Shown in pieces: positions 6,262 to 9,067 of a stretch of 9,067 nucleotides of DNA. Below the pieces are notes generated by a model that worked only from the letters and a program-made list of their open reading frames with translations, made no database searches and was not told the origin of the DNA. The position numbers were made by a program, and so were the translations under genes. Source of the stretch: an uncultured Alphaproteobacteria bacterium. Its GTDB lineage: Bacteria > Pseudomonadota > Alphaproteobacteria > Micavibrionales > Micavibrionaceae. Positions within the stretch are counted from its first letter, which is position 1, and every line of letters begins with the position of its first letter. The stretch is from assembly GCA_937128575.1 (NCBI GenBank), contig CAKZMN010000283.1, forward strand, positions 1-9,067. The letters run 5' to 3'.

Positions 6262-7017
6262 CTAAGCGGCTTTTTTACCCAAGATGTTCGCGGCGCTTTT
6301 CAATAAATCCATAGGCATAGGCAGCAGGATCGTTGAGCCTTTAGAATTCACAAACTCACCCATTGTCCCAAGATAACGCAGCTGCATCGTCTCTGGGCGT
6401 TTGGCAAGGATAGCAGATGCCTCATCTAATTTTTCAGCCGCCTGCAGCTCACCTTCTGCGCTAATCACTTTACCGCGGCGCTCTCGCTCTGCTTCGGCTT
6501 GCTTGGCCATGGCGCGTACCATTGTCGGGTCTAAATCAACATTCTTGATCTCAACATGGTCAACTTTAATGCCCCAATTTTCAGTTTGTTGATCAAGAAT
6601 TTCCTGAATGTCTTTATTCAGCTGTTCACGATTGGACAGCATGTCATCCAAATCTTGCTTACCCAAAACCGAACGCAATGTGGTCTGCGCCAATTGGCTA
6701 GTCGCCATGTAGAAATCTTCAACGCGGTTAATCGCATGATCGGGATCCACAACGCGGTAATACAAAACAGCATTAACCTTCACCGATACGTTGTCCTTTG
6801 AAATAACATCCTGAGAGGGGATGTCTTCCGTACGAACGCGCATATCCACCAAAACCATTTGCTGGATCACCGGAATGATGATGCGCAAGCCTGCGCCACG
6901 CGTGCTGGTGTATTTACCAAGCGTATAAACAATGCCGCGTTCAAATTCCTTGATGATACGGATTGAAGAAAAAAGTAAGACAATTATGCCTATGCCAATA
7001 GGGATGAGGAGTTCCAT
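6262..7017 (-). CDS. Slipin (stomatin-like SPFH/Band 7 membrane protein)
   Basis: A 251-residue stomatin-like protein of the slipin group, usual in length. An N-terminal hydrophobic hairpin or anchor (about 3-19) is followed by the Band 7 domain (about 21-180), with FERGIVYTLGKY, IPSQDVISKDNVSVKVNAV and TLRSVLGKQDLDDMLSNRE. A charged helical segment (AEAERERRGKVISAEGELQAAEKL, split around residue 180) probably forms a coiled coil. The usual C-terminal GSTILLPMPMDLL closes it. Such proteins form large oligomers at the inner membrane and are linked to membrane microdomains and membrane-protein quality control. Prokaryotic slipins are typically paired with an NfeD protein, yet none is adjacent here. 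AAAGG (complement of 7027-7031) lies 9 bases before the ATG. It is 27 bases downstream of leuB and probably the last gene of that transcript. Confidence 0.93.
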   Translation of the reverse strand: MELLIPIGIGIIVLLFSSIRIIKEFERGIVYTLGKYTSTRGAGLRIIIPVIQQMVLVDMRVRTEDIPSQDVISKDNVSVKVNAVLYYRVVDPDHAINRVEDFYMATSQLAQTTLRSVLGKQDLDDMLSNREQLNKDIQEILDQQTENWGIKVDHVEIKNVDLDPTMVRAMAKQAEAERERRGKVISAEGELQAAEKLDEASAILAKRPETMQLRYLGTMGEFVNSKGSTILLPMPMDLLKSAANILGKKAA

Positions 7018-7044
7018 CGCAAATATCCTTTTGAAGTAAAATGT

Positions 7045-8136
7045 TTAGTTTTTGAGTTCGGCAATTAAAGCATCACCCATCGCGGATGTCGATACCTCGC
7101 GGCAGTCTTTTGCCATGATATCGGGTGTGCGGGTCCCGCTGTTTAAAACGCGCTGGACCGCCTGTTCAATTTTATCGGCCAAATCGCCCTGATCAAAAGA
7201 ATAACGAAGGCACATGGCGAAGCTCAAAATAGTCGCCAGTGGGTTGGCCTTACCTTGCCCCGCAATGTCAGGGGCGGAGCCGTGAACCGGCTCGTACAGC
7301 GCTGTTGCACTTGGCGCGCCAAGTGAAGCGGAAGGCAGCATACCAAGCGAACCCGTCAGCATTGCCGCCGCATCCGACAGCAAGTCACCAAACAGATTAT
7401 CTGTTACAATCACGTCAAATTGCTTTGGATCACGCAAAAGCTGCATCGCGCAATTATCGGCGTACATATGATCAAGCTGAACATCAGAAAACTCGTCCTC
7501 ATGAAGCGCGCTCATATCTTCGCGCCATAGCTTTCCGCTATCCATCACGTTAGCTTTTTCGCAAGACATTACGCGATTGTTTCGTTTTCGCGCTAAATCA
7601 AAGGCCACGCGGCCAATACGCTTGATTTCTGATGTGGTGTAAATCTGCGTGTTAACCCCGCGGCGCTCACCGCCGCCAAGATCTTCAATCCCGCGCGGCT
7701 CACCAAAATATACGCCGCCCGTCAGTTCGCGAACGATCAATATGTCTAAACCGCGAATAACTTCAGGTTTAAGCGTGGAGGCATCAATCAGTGCATCAAA
7801 CACGAGCGCTGGGCGCAGATTAGCAAATAAATCCAGCTCCTTACGCAATTTAAGTAAACCAGCCTCAGGGCGCAGGTTATAATCAACGCCGTCCCACTTA
7901 GGCCCGCCAACCGCGCCCAGCATAATTGCATCCGCAGCGCGGCAGCGCTCTAATGTACTGTCATCGAACGGACTTTCAAATTCATCATAAGACGCCCCGC
8001 CTATCAAGCCATCTTCGGTTTCAATCTTGAAATCAGCATGTTCATTAATCCAAGCGACAATTTTTTTAACCTCACCCATAACCTCAGGGCCAATACCATC
8101 ACCGGGCAGTATCATTAGTTTATATGTATGCGTCAT
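7045..8136 (-). CDS. leuB: 3-isopropylmalate dehydrogenase
   Basis: A complete 363-residue LeuB, which oxidatively decarboxylates 3-isopropylmalate to 2-oxoisocaproate with NAD+ and a divalent metal, the third step specific to leucine synthesis in the cytoplasm. Motifs include PGDGIGPEV (11-19), [17 protein letters not shown] (93-109), [13 protein letters not shown] (136-148), SCEKANVMD (191-199), [13 protein letters not shown] (246-258) and the NAD-site [15 protein letters not shown] (275-289). By alignment with the well-studied Thermus enzyme, the catalytic pair is Tyr143 and Lys194, metal ligands are Asp227, Asp251 and Asp255, and substrate arginines are Arg98, Arg108 and Arg136. All are present, so the enzyme should be active. 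GLLxLRK distinguishes it from isocitrate dehydrogenase. It starts 14 bases after the methyltransferase stop, with only a weak GAAAAG as ribosome binding site, and is followed by the slipin. Confidence 0.97.
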   Translation of the reverse strand: MTHTYKLMILPGDGIGPEVMGEVKKIVAWINEHADFKIETEDGLIGGASYDEFESPFDDSTLERCRAADAIMLGAVGGPKWDGVDYNLRPEAGLLKLRKELDLFANLRPALVFDALIDASTLKPEVIRGLDILIVRELTGGVYFGEPRGIEDLGGGERRGVNTQIYTTSEIKRIGRVAFDLARKRNNRVMSCEKANVMDSGKLWREDMSALHEDEFSDVQLDHMYADNCAMQLLRDPKQFDVIVTDNLFGDLLSDAAAMLTGSLGMLPSASLGAPSATALYEPVHGSAPDIAGQGKANPLATILSFAMCLRYSFDQGDLADKIEQAVQRVLNSGTRTPDIMAKDCREVSTSAMGDALIAELKN

Positions 8137-8150
8137 GTGCTTTTCTTTAT

Positions 8151-8873
8151 CTAAAAATTTTTAAAATATGAATCATGTCCAATGGTTTGAACAAGTGCGT
8201 AATTATCAGGGAGCAGGGCGATCACGCGCGCGCGATCATCATCAAGGATTTCGATTTGTAATAGACAGTCATTATCAGACAGTAGTTTCTGTGCGCCCTT
8301 AATAACGGCCTCTTCATGATTTTCGACATCTATTTTTAACAACAGCTTTTGCCCATTTAAATCCATAAACGAATCCAAAGGCTTTTGCTCTATTATGATT
8401 GTCTCTAAACCATCACTATGCTCGCCTACATATGATATGCCGGTGCTATCCTCCGGCGCTAAACAAAACTTTACCTCGCTCGCCTCATCGCCAACGGCAA
8501 ATGTGTGAACGGTTGTTTTGCTGGTCAGGCGATTAATTTTCAGATGCCCATAAAGATGGTAAATATTACGTGGATCACATTCAAAACTATGCGTCAGTGG
8601 TATTAAACCCGATGCGCCAATAACGCAGCTATAAAGCCCGAAATTGGCACCAATATCTAGGAAAGCATCAAACTGTTCTTGTTTTGCCGCGTTCAGGACA
8701 AAGTCAATTTGCGCTTTCTCATAGCCGCCTTCAATCCACATCCGACGATCAATGTAGTTATCAGGGCGCACAACAAATTCCGCGCCACGAAAGGTGACAA
8801 TTCTGTGCTTGGTTTTGCTGAAGTGTTTGTAAAACGCTCTGTATAAGCTGGTTTTAAGACGCAAGAAATTCAT
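8151..8873 (-). CDS. FkbM-family SAM-dependent methyltransferase
   Basis: A 240-residue protein of the FkbM methyltransferase family, usually O-methyltransferases of sugars, lipids or natural products. Motif I for S-adenosylmethionine is [12 protein letters not shown] (71-82). The acidic [12 protein letters not shown] (96-107) follows, and the family signature [17 protein letters not shown] lies at 168-184. The fold looks complete, and there is no signal peptide or membrane segment. The substrate cannot be read from the sequence. The gene sits between leuD and leuB: its ATG directly abuts the leuD stop (TAGATG) and leuB starts 14 bases after its end. An AAGG (complement of 8885-8888) lies 11 bases before the start. 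Co-transcription with leucine genes is therefore likely, although a role in leucine synthesis is not expected from the family. Confidence 0.88.
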   Translation of the reverse strand: MNFLRLKTSLYRAFYKHFSKTKHRIVTFRGAEFVVRPDNYIDRRMWIEGGYEKAQIDFVLNAAKQEQFDAFLDIGANFGLYSCVIGASGLIPLTHSFECDPRNIYHLYGHLKINRLTSKTTVHTFAVGDEASEVKFCLAPEDSTGISYVGEHSDGLETIIIEQKPLDSFMDLNGQKLLLKIDVENHEEAVIKGAQKLLSDNDCLLQIEILDDDRARVIALLPDNYALVQTIGHDSYFKNF

Positions 8874-9020
8874 CTATACCCACGCCTTTTTATCTTTGTT
8901 TTTTTCTTCATATGTATAGATCGCACTGTCTTTTTCCATCGTCAAAGCAATGTCGTCTAGGCCATTAAGCAGGCAGTGTTTGCGAAACGGATCAACGTCA
9001 AAACTAAAGCAAAATTTCGT
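8874..9020 (-). CDS. leuD: LeuD C-terminal fragment (isopropylmalate isomerase small subunit), broken upstream
   Basis: Reading the minus strand gives 48 residues that match the end of LeuD, the small subunit of 3-isopropylmalate dehydratase, which pairs with LeuC in leucine synthesis. The diagnostic stretch is [20 protein letters not shown], followed by a charged tail ([13 protein letters not shown]) ending in AWV and a TAG stop at 8874-8876. Going upstream, LeuD similarity continues to TKFCFSFD, then an in-frame TAA (9021-9023) interrupts it. The remaining 44 bases do not resemble LeuD in any of the three frames. The gene is therefore either interrupted (pseudogene or insertion) or the sequence end is misassembled. 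The fkbM start follows the stop directly. Identity of the fragment is strong; its status is open. Confidence 0.8.
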   Translation of the reverse strand, partial: TKFCFSFDVDPFRKHCLLNGLDDIALTMEKDSAIYTYEEKNKDKKAWV

Positions 9021-9067
9021 TTAAAATAAATCATACCCAAGAGCTGAAAAGCAGATATTACGATTAT
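9021..9067. other. Unexplained AT-rich end next to the leuD break
   Basis: These 47 bases are about 28% G+C, clearly lower than the adjoining genes, and do not encode the expected middle part of LeuD. No inverted repeat or transposase fragment is visible in so short a stretch. It could be the edge of an inserted element, a rearrangement junction or low-quality contig end. Confidence 0.4.

Noticed and set aside
7239..7553. Plus-strand open frame of 104 codons
   Set aside because: It is wholly antisense to the well-conserved leuB, with low-complexity basic composition and no ribosome binding site.

Overview
The window looks like a chromosomal segment of a Gram-negative proteobacterium, most likely an alphaproteobacterium of moderate G+C. 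The reasons are protein-level: a type IV pilus secretin and retraction ATPases, a LeuB and a LeuD tail that read like alphaproteobacterial versions, and a pilin-like protein of a kind familiar from that class. I cannot place it more finely from the sequence alone.

Plus-strand half (1 to about 6232) is a type IV pilus locus. It opens inside a PilT-type retraction ATPase with an unusual acidic tail. A PilU-type ATPase follows, overlapping it by 4 bases and starting at TTG. After a 134-base gap with a candidate promoter come an MshL-type lipoprotein secretin, an ABC-2-type membrane permease and a single-pass TPR-like protein, packed within 6 bases of each other. A 175-base regulatory-looking gap with a direct repeat, a dyad and a strong ribosome binding site precedes a 238-residue prepilin. 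The prepilin ends at a strong hairpin terminator. The logic is one machine: PilT and PilU power retraction, the secretin is the outer-membrane pore, and the prepilin is the fibre or a pseudopilin. The permease and TPR protein hold the position of the PilG/PilI components of the PilGHI ABC transporter in Myxococcus pilus clusters, but this is inference and no ATP-binding subunit is in the window.

Minus-strand half (6262 to 9067) runs convergently toward the same terminator. In transcription order it holds the C-terminal end of leuD (isopropylmalate dehydratase small subunit), an FkbM-family methyltransferase, leuB (3-isopropylmalate dehydrogenase) and a slipin (SPFH/stomatin family). The genes are separated by 0, 14 and 27 bases, which suggests one transcript. 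The leuD reading frame stops making sense about 47 bases before the window end, so either the gene is disrupted or the end of the sequence is faulty.

The most interesting points are the ABC permease plus TPR pair inside the pilus operon, the mixture of an MSHA-type secretin with PilT/PilU, the methyltransferase lodged inside the leucine genes, and the abrupt break in leuD. No RNA genes, CRISPR arrays or insertion sequences were recognised. No gene-free stretch exceeds 300 bases.
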